From NCBI RefSeq assembly GCF_001458735.1, contig NZ_CZQA01000009.1, forward strand, positions 248,001 to 312,000: a DNA stretch of 64,000 nt, written 5' to 3'. The notes under the pieces are model-generated. The model did not search any database. It was not told where the DNA came from and was given only the letters and a program-made list of their open reading frames with translations. The stretch comes from Candidatus Nitrospira nitrosa (GTDB lineage Bacteria; Nitrospirota; Nitrospiria; Nitrospirales; Nitrospiraceae). Position numbers and translations under genes: made by a program. Below are positions 53,208 to 61,866 of the stretch, one piece after another (the stretch's first letter is position 1; every line of letters starts with the position of its first letter).

Positions 53208-53677
53208 TGATCTGCCGGCAACAAAGGGAGGTTCGCTGTCTTCACCTGATCATCGGCCTTCAGATAGGCCTCAGAACGGCTCGGCGTATTTAACAGTTGC
53301 GCGCGGACATCGACAAAAATTACATGGAACTCACGAGGTCGCCTCGCCATGAGGCACTCTAAGGCTCGAAAGCGTTCCGTCGCATGGGTGAGAGACTGTG
53401 TTTGACTGTCAGCATGAACCAGTGATGACTGAACGGCCCTCGCATACTGACGCACGGCCCTGTTGAGATCCTCGCTGGCCTGGTCGGCATAGGTCGTATC
53501 GATATATCGGTCGACATCATCACGCACCCCGTTCGCATCAGCATCCACTCCGACGAGACTCTCCGTCTGGTTCAGAGATGAGGATGGTGCATTCTCTCCA
53601 CTACAGGACACCAACAGACCACTCAACACTGCCCCTCTCAGAAGGAGAGAACCGGTCTCTCTGCACCACCATCGCAT
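53183..53677 (-). CDS. Putative lipoprotein with calcium-loop-like motif
   Basis: 164 residues. The signal peptide ends in LSGLLVSC, a clear lipobox. A Asp-rich segment DADANGVRDDVDRYID resembles a thrombospondin-type-3 or EF-like calcium loop. The rest is helical and has one more Cys pair (ALECLMARR...MTACQS). No family assigned. It overlaps the hydrolase gene and is probably cotranscribed, so the two may act together outside the cytoplasm. Confidence 0.7.
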   Translation of the reverse strand: MRWWCRETGSLLLRGAVLSGLLVSCSGENAPSSSLNQTESLVGVDADANGVRDDVDRYIDTTYADQASEDLNRAVRQYARAVQSSLVHADSQTQSLTHATERFRALECLMARRPREFHVIFVDVRAQLLNTPSRSEAYLKADDQVKTANLPLLPADQWMTACQS

Positions 53678-53796
53678 CGCGTGTCCCTCATGATGAAGAC
53701 AGGCACCCGGCTACTCTACTGATCGCGCCACTGAAAACACAACCCACGTACGAAATCAGCCTGTTCGTGGTATGGTGGGCACTCGACCACACCGTG

Positions 53797-55110
53797 ATGA
53801 ACGATTCCACCTCCAAAGTCCAAGACAGCCCCCGGACACTTCGCACAACCGTCCTAGCTGGTGCCATCGGCAATGTCCTTGAATGGTATGACTTTGCACT
53901 CTTCGGATACTTTGCCCCGATCTTATCCGTCCTGTTTTTCCCGGCTTCAGACCCTTCTCTGTCGCTGATCGCCACATTCAGCGTATTTGCCGTGGGCTTT
54001 CTGGCAAGACCGCTGGGTGCACTCTGCTTCGGCTATTGGGGGGATACGAGAGGACGCCGATCAGCCCTGTCGTGGTCGGTGATCTTGATGGCAATTCCCA
54101 CTTGCCTGCTCGGCCTGCTGCCGACCTATGAGCAGATCGGTCTTGCCGCTCCGATAGCACTGACCCTGTTACGGTTTATTCAAGGTTTCTCAGTCGGTGG
54201 AGAGTTTACCGGATCGGTCACCTTCCTGATCGAACATGCCGCACGGAACGAGCGAGGCTATATCGGCAGTTGGGCCGGCTTCAGCGCACAAATCGGCGCG
54301 TTATTGGGATCCGGGGTCGGCGCCGTGGCCGGCGCGAGTTTCACGCAGGAGACTCTGCATGATTGGGGCTGGCGCATTCCGTTCTTGGCAGGAAGCGTCA
54401 TCGCGGTGGTCGGCTGGTATCTCCGCCAACATCTTCCTGAGTCACCCGCCTTTCAACGACTCCAACAGCGCGGTGTGGTCTCATCGACGCCGATTCGTGA
54501 CTTTGCACGTCAGAACCGGGCACCGCTGCTTCAAGTCATCGGGCTCGTCCTGCTGCATGGCGTGGGATTCTACATCTTCTTTGTCTATCTCCCCACCTAT
54601 CTGACGAAGGTGAGCGATCTCCCGATGCGGACGGCCCTCACCATCAATACGGTCTGTATGGCGGTGATGGCGATACTGATCCCGATCATGGGCAAGTTAG
54701 CCGATCGAGTTGGGCCTCGATGGGTCCTCGCTGGCGGCGCGATGAGCCTTGCGCTCGGTACGGTCCCGTTCTTCTCCTGGTTCAGCAGCGGAGACGTCGT
54801 GTCTGTAGCCATGGCGCAATTGGCCGTGACCATCTTCGTCGCCGCCTACATGGGCCCCTTCTTTGCCATCGTCGCGATACTCTTTCCGGTTGCACACCGA
54901 TATACGGGGCTGTCCATTTCATACAATATGGCATCGGCATTGTTCGGCGGAACAGCCCCATTGGTCGCCACCATGATCTTTGAACGGAGCGGAAGCCCCC
55001 TTGCACCGGGATGGTACGTTACGGGGTGCGCGGTCATCTCGTTGCTGGTCCTCATGACGATTCGTGACGAAGCGCAAGTCCCGGCTACGATTCATTCCAG
55101 TCTCCGTTGA
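53797..55110 (+). CDS. MFS transporter, metabolite:H+ symporter (ProP/MHS) type
   Basis: 437 residues, 12 predicted transmembrane helices. The opening VLAGAIGNVLEWYDFALFGYFAP is characteristic of the MHS subfamily; FLARPLGALCFGYWGDTRGRRSAL is the loop-2/3 MFS signature and GFSVGGEFTGSVTFLIEHA is a further MHS motif. Substrates of relatives are organic acids, betaines or proline; which applies here is unknown. The ATG at 53797 gives the normal N-terminus. A P450 gene follows 46 bp later. Confidence 0.9.
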   Translation: MNDSTSKVQDSPRTLRTTVLAGAIGNVLEWYDFALFGYFAPILSVLFFPASDPSLSLIATFSVFAVGFLARPLGALCFGYWGDTRGRRSALSWSVILMAIPTCLLGLLPTYEQIGLAAPIALTLLRFIQGFSVGGEFTGSVTFLIEHAARNERGYIGSWAGFSAQIGALLGSGVGAVAGASFTQETLHDWGWRIPFLAGSVIAVVGWYLRQHLPESPAFQRLQQRGVVSSTPIRDFARQNRAPLLQVIGLVLLHGVGFYIFFVYLPTYLTKVSDLPMRTALTINTVCMAVMAILIPIMGKLADRVGPRWVLAGGAMSLALGTVPFFSWFSSGDVVSVAMAQLAVTIFVAAYMGPFFAIVAILFPVAHRYTGLSISYNMASALFGGTAPLVATMIFERSGSPLAPGWYVTGCAVISLLVLMTIRDEAQVPATIHSSLR

Positions 55111-55156
55111 CAGTCATGCCCCTCCATGCTGTAGTTCCACGTGAGAGCTATTGCCC

Positions 55157-56572
55157 ATGACTGATCAACACACTCCAAGTGCTCCGACTCCCGGACCGCC
55201 GGTCTCTCGCTGGTGGGGCTGCTCCCCTGAGCTCCGACGGGATACCCTCGGATTTCTGTTGCAGTGCCAAACCTATGGCGACGTCGTTAAGCTCCCCATG
55301 GGACTGGTCGTTGAACTGCTTTTGCAGAAACCCGATGCCGCCATGTATCTATTGAATCATCCGGCTGACGTGAAACATGTCTTGGTGACGAACCAAGACA
55401 ATTATCGCAAGGGACCGGTTCCTCCTGTCGAATCCCGAATCTTTGGGCAAGGTGTCCTGCACACAGAAGGCGCCACCCATCACGCTCAACGGCGTCTGTT
55501 TCTGCCGTTTTTTCACGGAAACCATGTGACGGCCTACAGCAGCCTCATCACCGATACTGCTCGAGCCCGAGTGGCCCAGTGGCACGATGGCATGACGATC
55601 GACATCGGACAGGACATGGCGCATCTCACCCTCTCGGTCATTTGGCGCCTGCTCTTTGGAGAAGACCTGCGGTCTGATGCGGGTCTGATCCGTGCCTCCA
55701 TTTCAGCGGGCCAGCGTCTCATCAAACTTCAGTATGATTCGCTCCTGGCAAGCCTGATCCCGCTTTGGGTTCCCATTTCCCGGCATCGCCGGTTCACCCG
55801 CGGCTTCAACCTGATCGAAGACACACTGATTCAATTGATTCGTGACCGGCGACGCAGTGCAGAGCACCGTGATGATGTGCTCTCACTCTTACTGGCCGCT
55901 CAGGATGACAATGGTCACCCACTGAAGGAGAGAGAGATTCGTGATGAGCTCGTGACATTCTTGCTGGCCGGTCATGAAACCACCGCCAATGCCCTGACCT
56001 GGACTTGGCTCCTGTTGTCACAGGATCAATCGGTTTGGGACCGGTTGGTCTACGAGTTGAATGAGGTGCTCGGCGATCGACCGCCTAACGCTGCCGATCT
56101 GCCTCGCCTCCGCTACCTGAAGATGATCTGGGACGAGTCGCTTCGCCTCTATCCTCCAGCCTGGAGCTTACACACCCGACTGGCACAGAGAGAGGATCGA
56201 CTTCCATCTGGAGCGATGCTTCCGCCCGGTTCGTGGGCCTTCATCAGCCCATGGAATCTTCACCGCAATCCGCGCTGGTTTCCTGCCCCCTCGCGTTTTG
56301 ACCCTGAGCGGTTTTCTGACGAAGCGACCAGGGCCCGTCCAACCTATACCTACATTCCCTTTGGCGCTGGTGGACGCCGCTGCTTGGGCGAGTCGTTCGC
56401 GGAGCTCGAAGGCCTCTTGATTCTGGCAACGATCGCGTCGACTGTTCGGCTCAGCCTCGTGAGTGGGCAGACCATTCACCCAAAGCCTGGTATGACCTTA
56501 CACCCCACAGGTCCGGTCCAGATGACGGTCCATCAAGTCGGTCTCCGGAAGTCGCATCCCATCGTCACATAA
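55157..56572 (+). CDS. Cytochrome P450
   Basis: 471 residues, soluble-type bacterial P450. The oxygen-binding I-helix is LLAGHETTANALTWTW, the ExxR pair is in WDESLRLYPPAW, and the haem-Cys loop is FGAGGRRCLGESFAELEG. FIPPFG-type spacing is normal. It resembles CYP enzymes acting on fatty acids or terpenoids (the CYP102/CYP110/CYP4-like group), but the substrate cannot be told. Electron partners are not nearby. It follows the MFS gene on the same strand. Confidence 0.92.
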   Translation: MTDQHTPSAPTPGPPVSRWWGCSPELRRDTLGFLLQCQTYGDVVKLPMGLVVELLLQKPDAAMYLLNHPADVKHVLVTNQDNYRKGPVPPVESRIFGQGVLHTEGATHHAQRRLFLPFFHGNHVTAYSSLITDTARARVAQWHDGMTIDIGQDMAHLTLSVIWRLLFGEDLRSDAGLIRASISAGQRLIKLQYDSLLASLIPLWVPISRHRRFTRGFNLIEDTLIQLIRDRRRSAEHRDDVLSLLLAAQDDNGHPLKEREIRDELVTFLLAGHETTANALTWTWLLLSQDQSVWDRLVYELNEVLGDRPPNAADLPRLRYLKMIWDESLRLYPPAWSLHTRLAQREDRLPSGAMLPPGSWAFISPWNLHRNPRWFPAPSRFDPERFSDEATRARPTYTYIPFGAGGRRCLGESFAELEGLLILATIASTVRLSLVSGQTIHPKPGMTLHPTGPVQMTVHQVGLRKSHPIVT

Positions 56573-56664
56573 CTCGACTTCTTCCAGCTGCTACCCTTCT
56601 GCCTATTGATATGGTACAACTCGTATCTACGTATAGACGACGCTCGAATAGCCGACCACTGACG

Positions 56665-57861
56665 ATGGACGACCGAATATCCGCTGTGCCTGGCATTGTC
56701 CTGACGTTCTTCGGTCTTTTGTTGCTCTCCGGCTGCCTCTCGCCGGTCACCTTGACTCGAGCTGTGATCGCTTACGACGACGCCATCACCGAATCGCAAT
56801 CCAAGCAGCTGCTCGTCAATATCGCCAGAGCACAGCACCACCAGCCGATTCACTTCACCGGTGTCTCCAACGTCGCGGCAACATTCGATTTTCGTTTTAC
56901 CGCCGGTGCCACACCGGCCTTGACCGGTGATGCGAGCCGAACGATTTTACCCGTCATCGGTGGAAGTGTGGCAGAGAACCCAACCATCAGTATCGCGCCG
57001 ATTGAAGGAGAAGAATTTACGAAGCGCCTTCTCACGCCATTTCACGAATCCAAATTGACATTGCTCTTGCGACAGGGGGTCGATGTCGATCTACTCCTTC
57101 GATTGATGGCTCAAGAACTTCGGCTGAAACAGCAGGCTAAAACCGTTGCCTATTGGAACTATCCCACCAATACGGCTGGCTATGAAATGTTCCGGCGTGT
57201 GGTCCTCCATCTTTCAGCCATTCAAGATCACAATAGCCTCTACGTTGAACCGCTGAGCATCAAACGACACTGGACGATTCCGGCCGAGTCGGTCACGGCA
57301 GAAGGATTCAAAGCGCTCGAACAGGAATATCAGGTCACCTACAACCATCAAGATAAAACCATCACGTTGCGGAAGCAGGCCGAAGGGGGCATGCTGATTA
57401 CAAACTATGATCTCGACACACTCTCGCAGGAAGAGCGGATCCGGCTAGTAGAGGAGTATGAACAGAGACGCTCGAACGACGTGACCTTTGATATTCGCCC
57501 TGGGTATTTTGGCGGAGACTGGCCGCTCACGGGGAACTTTCGTTTGCGAAGCTTCAACGCCATGCTGAACTTTCTTGGAGCTTCCATCGCTGAAGAGCCG
57601 GAGTACCATGTCGATAAAGACAGCCGTACCCCTGACGTGGTCGAAAATCCCGTCAAGACATTGGATCTTGTGGTATCGGAGTCGTCTCCATCCGGCCTAG
57701 ACCTCGCCATGAAGTCTCATGGACGTTACTATGCCGTCAATACGACCGGGCCACAGGCTCGCTGGAACCGTGAAGCGTTCAAACTCTTGTCGCAGCTCTT
57801 TCAGATGACCGTCACAGAGGTCTCGCGAGCCGGCGTCCCAAGCATCACCATCGCGAAATAG
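56665..57861 (+). CDS. Putative large lipoprotein of unknown function
   Basis: 398 residues. The signal peptide VLTFFGLLLLSGC ends in a good lipobox. The mature protein starts LSPVTLTRAVIAYDDAITESQSKQLLVNIARA, cited from AYDDAITESQSKQLLVNIAR, and is soluble with mixed alpha/beta character. No catalytic motif was recognised. An in-frame ATG at 56611 exists, but the codons before 56665 look non-coding. It begins 92 bp after the P450 stop. Confidence 0.75.
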   Translation: MDDRISAVPGIVLTFFGLLLLSGCLSPVTLTRAVIAYDDAITESQSKQLLVNIARAQHHQPIHFTGVSNVAATFDFRFTAGATPALTGDASRTILPVIGGSVAENPTISIAPIEGEEFTKRLLTPFHESKLTLLLRQGVDVDLLLRLMAQELRLKQQAKTVAYWNYPTNTAGYEMFRRVVLHLSAIQDHNSLYVEPLSIKRHWTIPAESVTAEGFKALEQEYQVTYNHQDKTITLRKQAEGGMLITNYDLDTLSQEERIRLVEEYEQRRSNDVTFDIRPGYFGGDWPLTGNFRLRSFNAMLNFLGASIAEEPEYHVDKDSRTPDVVENPVKTLDLVVSESSPSGLDLAMKSHGRYYAVNTTGPQARWNREAFKLLSQLFQMTVTEVSRAGVPSITIAK

Positions 57862-58086
57862 CAGAATGTTTCAGCTGTCGCTATTCGTGTTCACTGAACA
57901 GTCACAGGGTGCACAACAAGACTGTCCGGCAAGACCATGGAAAGCGAAGAAGTGCGGGTGGACATACCAACCTTTACCTGACCCGCTCGCTTCGATCACA
58001 TGCAAGCGGAGAGGAACTTTGCCTCCAGTAGGCTCTAATACGTTGAGTCTCTGAGGGACATAAGAGCACCGCTGTTGGTCTTCCTG

Positions 58087-58407
58087 CTACGCGTCGACTC
58101 GATCGAGATTGGGCTTCGGTGGGCGGCGACCAATCAGATAAATAATGCCAGGGAAGAGCATGGTCGTGCCAGGGAAAATAATCCGATTTCCCCACCAAGG
58201 TAGTTCCCACCCGGGGAATTTCATCCTCAGAAGTCCCAAGGCATAGGTGAGCGCGACCGACGCCAGGATTCCATAGACATAGGCAGGCACCAGCGTCGTC
58301 GACTGATCTTCACTTCGTTGTCGTGAAGCAGCAGTTACGCCTTTGAAGAGAAGATACATGGAAAGGATGAGACAGGCAGCCCCGTAATACGCCGCATATT
58401 CTTGCAT
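58087..58407 (-). CDS. Small integral membrane protein
   Basis: 106 residues with three hydrophobic stretches: YYGAACLILSMYLLFKGV, VPAYVYGILASVALTYALGLL and MLFPGIIYLIGRRPP. The ATG at 58407 (MQEYAAYYG) is preferred over an in-frame start ten codons earlier. No family was recognised. It is convergent with the lipoprotein gene. Confidence 0.6.
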   Translation of the reverse strand: MQEYAAYYGAACLILSMYLLFKGVTAASRQRSEDQSTTLVPAYVYGILASVALTYALGLLRMKFPGWELPWWGNRIIFPGTTMLFPGIIYLIGRRPPKPNLDRVDA

Positions 58408-58639
58408 AACACCGACCTCGTTTATGCCGTTGTACACCGCTCTACTGTTAATTTATAGCGTATCAGTGTCAAACTTGTCGAGCTAGGCCTACACCGTCTA
58501 CAGACCTCAGTCCCTCGCTGATGCTATCGACGTCGCCGCTTCATCTTGTATTTTTGAATCGCTCCCACGACAATGACATCATCATAACGGATGACCGTGT
58601 CCTTCACCAACCCCTCGCCCATGCTCAGGAGTGGCTCGT

Positions 58640-58945
58640 ATGAAAATGTTGGTCATCGTGTTCCGTGAATCGCTCATAGAACAGATACACGCGTTGCTGA
58701 ATGATTACGACGTGGCCGCCTACAGCGAGCTACACAATGTCACTGGAAAGGGCGCAACAGGACTCACCAGTCAATTCTTCCTCGCCCCTGCCACCAACCG
58801 CATGATTTTGACAGCCGTCTCCGATCAGTTGGCCTACCGGCTGATCGAGGTGTTCGCGCGTTTCCGGTTGGAACAAGAAGCGGCGCAAGGTGACAACATC
58901 ATCCCACTTCATGTGTTCGTCTTGGCTTGCGAGCAAGCGGTGTAA
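58640..58945 (+). CDS. PII-like small protein (possibly transporter-associated PG0541 type)
   Basis: 101 residues. MKMLVIVFRESLIEQIHALLNDYDVAAYSEL has the first strand-helix-strand of the PII/ACT-like ferredoxin fold; GKGATGLTSQFFLAPATNRMI carries a loop like the T-loop region, and LAYRLIEVFARFR is the second helix. Small PII-like proteins of this type accompany RND or metal transporters in some genomes. No transporter is adjacent here. The assignment is tentative. Confidence 0.6.
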   Translation: MKMLVIVFRESLIEQIHALLNDYDVAAYSELHNVTGKGATGLTSQFFLAPATNRMILTAVSDQLAYRLIEVFARFRLEQEAAQGDNIIPLHVFVLACEQAV

Positions 58946-59012
58946 CGCAATCCGATGCCGCGTACCATCGTCGAGGAAAAGCAGTCCCACGAGCTTCGGC
59001 GACAATAGACAC

Positions 59013-59047
59013 GACGGCCTCCTGGAGCTGTGCTCCAGGAGGCCGTC
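59013..59047. terminator. Perfect 16-bp hairpin downstream of the K/E-rich protein gene
   Basis: GACGGCCTCCTGGAGC (59013-59028), loop TGT and its exact complement (59032-59047). It lies 43 bp past the minus-strand gene stop and about 70 bp past the plus-strand PII-like gene, so it could end both. Its core ACGGCCTCC recurs in the hairpin at 59790-59824. Confidence 0.6.
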
Positions 59048-59089
59048 TGAGAGAGCCTATTTCAACACCATGACGTTGAACCGGTTCGT

Positions 59090-59458
59090 CTAATAGGAGC
59101 TTGGCTGCAGTGATTCGACAGATTCCTCCGCATGCTTCTTAGCCTTAGATTTCTTGGCCTTTGCCGCTTTCTTCATCTCCTTCCTCTCGGCCTTCAACGC
59201 GTCTCTTTTCTCCTTCATTTCCGATCTCATCTGTTCTCGCTTGGCCTTCATGTCGGCTTGCATCTGCTCTCGTTTCGACTTGAGGCTCTCCTTCATCTGT
59301 TCCTGTTCGCCCTTCACCTCCCCCTTGGCTTCGCTGGCCACGGAGCCCATTTCACCCTTCAATTCAGAACCGAGATTCGTCAGCTCATCTGCCATCGCCA
59401 AGGCGCTGGACCCGGCGATTAATGCGGACAGGATCGTGGACATCATGATAACGCGCAT
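59090..59458 (-). CDS. Small exported lysine/glutamate-rich coiled-coil protein
   Basis: 122 residues. The signal peptide MSTILSALIAGSSALAMA is followed by a highly charged helix of repeated K-x-x-R-E-Q-M-Q/R units (SLKSKREQMQADMKAKREQM). The C-terminus is lysine-rich (AAKAKKSKAKKHAEES). No function is known. The ATG at 59458 has AAAGGAGG upstream. Its leader is paralogous to that of the 22-residue peptide gene 420 bp away. Confidence 0.75.
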   Translation of the reverse strand: MRVIMMSTILSALIAGSSALAMADELTNLGSELKGEMGSVASEAKGEVKGEQEQMKESLKSKREQMQADMKAKREQMRSEMKEKRDALKAERKEMKKAAKAKKSKAKKHAEESVESLQPSSY

Positions 59459-59573
59459 GAACAGCCTCCTTTGAAATATCGGTTGTCTCAACAGGACCGG
59501 AGCCAGAATCCGGCACCCAGTCTAGGGCTATACTGAGACGAGATTTCTGGCAACTGATTTCAGGGTTTCCGAC
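59459..59573 (-). repeat. Leader copy A (paralogous to 59947-60057)
   Basis: About 115 nt upstream of the K/E-rich protein gene. It aligns with the leader of the 22-residue peptide gene: shared TTGCC-GAAA, CCCTAGAC, an imperfect CCGG hairpin and A/GGGAGGC(C/T)GTTC before the ATG. It probably contains a shared promoter or 5' UTR element. Confidence 0.6.
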
Positions 59574-59789
59574 AAGCTCGTACCAGCCCGCATGATTCAT
59601 GGCGATTCGACGAGAAATCGCCAAGCCCTGTCGTGAGACCGTCGCACGGAGCCCGGAGGAGCCGAGTTGCGAGCCCATAGGCCATCGGCCTGTCACAAGA
59701 GCGGATCGGCGATTGCAGCAGACCTGTTCATGAATCATGCGGGCTAGAGGAAAAACTGGAAAACCCGATTACGAAAGGACCACAATGAC

Positions 59790-59824
59790 CACGGCCTCCA
59801 GCAGGTAATCCCCTGGAGGCCGTG
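59790..59824. other. Perfect 12-bp hairpin downstream of the 22-residue peptide gene
   Basis: CACGGCCTCCAG (59790-59801), an 11-nt loop and CTGGAGGCCGTG (59813-59824). It is similar in core sequence and placement to the hairpin at 59013-59047. Confidence 0.6.
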
Positions 59825-59877
59825 AAAGAGCATGCCTTCAATCAAGCGCGCTCGCTGCTGTCACCTTAAAAGGCGCG

Positions 59878-59946
59878 CTACGGCCTGATCTGCCACAGCA
59901 AATACACTAATCCGACAACCAATGCCGACACCACGACGAGATGCAT
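59878..59946 (-). CDS. 22-residue hydrophobic peptide
   Basis: An ATG at 59946 with GGGAGG six nt upstream opens a 22-codon frame reading MHLVVVSALVVGLVYLLW then QIRP and a TAG stop. It is a single membrane-spanning segment. The strong ribosome-binding site and a leader shared with the neighbouring exported-protein gene support a real gene. Its function is unknown; a regulatory, toxin-like or membrane-complex role is possible. Confidence 0.55.
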   Translation of the reverse strand: MHLVVVSALVVGLVYLLWQIRP

Positions 59947-60057
59947 GAACGGCCTCCCTTACCAAAATGTTGGATTGTATCCGGCGCCGGAAACCAGCGC
60001 TTGGTCTAGGGGTATCGCGAGATGGGTTTTCAGGCAACGTATTTCAAGATTTTCGAC
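59947..60057 (-). repeat. Leader copy B (paralogous to 59459-59573)
   Basis: About 111 nt upstream of the 22-residue peptide gene, aligned with copy A as described there. The CCGG hairpin is TCCGGCGCCGGA in this copy. Confidence 0.6.
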
Positions 60058-60799
60058 GCTAGGTATACGAGGAAAGACAAATCCAGCGATCTCTTACAGA
60101 CGGCTGGTGAGTATTACACGACGTGGGTGTTGCTATGCCTCCGACTGAAGACATCCCCGTCGAACTGTTTGGGTGTCACGGCATGACGCGGAATCGGTCG
60201 GATCGATCCCCGTCATGGTAGACCAAGGGACATCCGACCATGTCCTCGGGCCACTCAATTAGGCGGTCTGACACTTAGGCGCCAAGGAGAGGCCGACAAG
60301 AAACGGTATACAAATGATCAAAAGAACTTTCCGGGCAGATCAGGTGTTCCATACATTGGATGACTTAGCTTGCTATCCATAGTGCGTTGGGGCTAATGTT
60401 GAGCATACTCCGGTGATAAGGCTCCATGGGTCTATCAGCCATTCATGCATTACATGTATTACTGACCCCATGAGTTCCTTAAACCAATGCAGATTGGGCT
60501 GGTGAAGGATTCGCTGACGCTGAAATTAATTATGTTCATTCATGAAATACGCGAACAACGGAACAAAGAAATCACGAGCAGACAAGTTGCAGCGCTGGGC
60601 AGAAGAGCCAACAAGACGATTCCAAACTTCTGAGATGGGCAATAGAGCTTCTACAAACAGAATACGTGCTGTCCCTGCCGGTATGATTGGGCCATACGAA
60701 AAACGTGGCGGTGGTCAGGCCTCATCCTACTTTAGGCAAGTATTCGCTCTATTGTCGGTCAAAATACCTTACAGGGGCGGCTGAGAGCAGAGGCAGACT
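60058..60799. other. Long intergenic region without recognisable gene
   Basis: About 740 bp, AT-richer than the surroundings. One 80-codon plus-strand frame (60542-60784) has no ribosome-binding site and unlikely composition. No IS ends, tRNA or CRISPR repeats were seen. It may be degraded or recently acquired DNA. Confidence 0.4.
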
Positions 60800-60901
60800 A
60801 TGGTTGACTTTCGCTTTCTCTATTTAATTTATATCCCCGCAGGAATTGGATTCCTCATTATACTTGTTCTCTGGTGGCTGATTGAATCCTTCAGAGATTG
60901 A
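60800..60901 (+). CDS. 33-residue membrane peptide
   Basis: The frame reads MVDFRFLYLIYIPAGIGF, then LIILVLWWLIESFRD and a TGA stop. It is hydrophobic, with a charged C-terminus. AGAGG lies 7 nt before the ATG. It ends 35 bp before the next gene's ATG. Its reality is plausible but unproven. Confidence 0.45.
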   Translation: MVDFRFLYLIYIPAGIGFLIILVLWWLIESFRD

Positions 60902-60936
60902 GATTCTGGGTCAATCCTCTATCGTATAAGGACGAT

Positions 60937-61284
60937 ATGCGTCGGACCGCGCTCCGTCTCATGATCATACTGATCACTGGCTTCCCAAGCCTACCGCTCG
61001 CAATGGGGGAAGAACCGCCTCAACAACCCAATGCGAAGGACCGGTTGCAGCAAGTGCTCGACGCAGAAGGTGGAACAACCGTCTACAAGGATGCCGCCGG
61101 CAATGTACATAGCACGACCGACCTCCCGAACGGTGATCGCATCGTGACCGTGCAGCCTCCACAAATTCCCGGGCTCAATCTCGGTCCACCGCTGCAATTA
61201 AATAACCGCCCCCTTCAACTTCCGCCGCCCCCTCCTGCGTCCGCCCAACCACCTCCACCAGAGTACCCACAGAGGGCTCGGTAG
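60937..61284 (+). CDS. Small exported proline-rich protein
   Basis: 115 residues. Signal peptide LRLMIILITGFPSLPLAMG. The mature part has a small domain QQVLDAEGGTTVYKDAAGNVHSTTD, cited from TTVYKDAAGNVHS, resembling DUF4124-like periplasmic modules, and a proline-rich tail (LPPPPPASAQPPPPEYP). AAGGA precedes the ATG. The gene lies 47 bp before a Sel1-repeat gene. Confidence 0.65.
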   Translation: MRRTALRLMIILITGFPSLPLAMGEEPPQQPNAKDRLQQVLDAEGGTTVYKDAAGNVHSTTDLPNGDRIVTVQPPQIPGLNLGPPLQLNNRPLQLPPPPPASAQPPPPEYPQRAR

Positions 61285-61331
61285 GATTCGGCTTGACGAT
61301 CCGTTCGCCTGCACGGCATACTCAGCCGCTC

Positions 61332-61799
61332 ATGAGTGCGATTACCGTCATCATCCTTCTGGCGACTCTTGTTCTCCCCGTTGGGTCGAGCATTGCCTTC
61401 CCACCGGCCGGCAGTAAAGATCTGTCTACGCTCCAGACTCAGGCTAATCAGGGAATCGCCGAGGCGCAGAACGGCCTCGGGGAGCTATATGCCAAAGGAA
61501 AAGGGATGCCACAGGACTATGCCCAAGCACGAACCTGGTACGAGAAAGCAGCGGCCCAGGGTCACCCGCATGCGCAAAACAACCTCGCGGAACTCTATTT
61601 CGCAGGGCTTGGCGTGCCACAAGACTTAGTGCGGGCCTACATGTGGGTAGACCTTGCGGCCGGACACATGAAGGGGGAAGACCACAAACAAGCGATAGAA
61701 AATCGAGACGACGTTGCCCAGCGCATGACGCCCGCCCAAATCGTAGAAGCCAAGCGCCTCTCGGAACAATGCCGGTCAAAGCAGTTCAAGGGCTGCTGA
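61332..61799 (+). CDS. Exported Sel1-repeat protein
   Basis: 155 residues. Signal peptide VIILLATLVLPVGSSIA. Two Sel1-type TPR-like repeats: AEAQNGLGELYAKGKGMPQDYAQARTWYEKAA, cited from LGELYAKGKGMPQDYAQA, and AQNNLAELYFAGLGVPQDLVRAYMWVDLAA, cited from LAELYFAGLGVPQD. Such proteins are interaction scaffolds. A C-terminal helix with two Cys (EQCRSKQFKGC) follows. The ATG at 61332 is chosen; an upstream TTG has no support. Confidence 0.8.
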   Translation: MSAITVIILLATLVLPVGSSIAFPPAGSKDLSTLQTQANQGIAEAQNGLGELYAKGKGMPQDYAQARTWYEKAAAQGHPHAQNNLAELYFAGLGVPQDLVRAYMWVDLAAGHMKGEDHKQAIENRDDVAQRMTPAQIVEAKRLSEQCRSKQFKGC

Positions 61800-61831
61800 G
61801 ATCGATTAGATCATCGTACCAGCTCCCGTAG

Positions 61832-61846
61832 CACCGCACAGCCGAG
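61832..61846. repeat. Direct-repeat core, copy 1
   Basis: CACCGCACAGCCGAG, identical to 62344-62358 and embedded in about 35-40 bp of weaker similarity. It lies just downstream of the glyoxalase-like gene. Confidence 0.55.
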
Positions 61847-61866
61847 ATCGAGTTCAAGCCCCACAA

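Noticed and set aside
59132-59474. Antisense frames rich in Leu and Phe over the K/E-rich protein gene
   Set aside because: They are the complement of a low-complexity Lys/Glu helix; composition is an artefact.
60241-60300. TCTGACACTTAGGCGCC-like stretch as a possible insertion-sequence end
   Set aside because: No matching inverted partner or transposase frame was found nearby.
60542-60784. 80-codon plus-strand frame
   Set aside because: No ribosome-binding site, unlikely amino-acid make-up, no recognisable motif.
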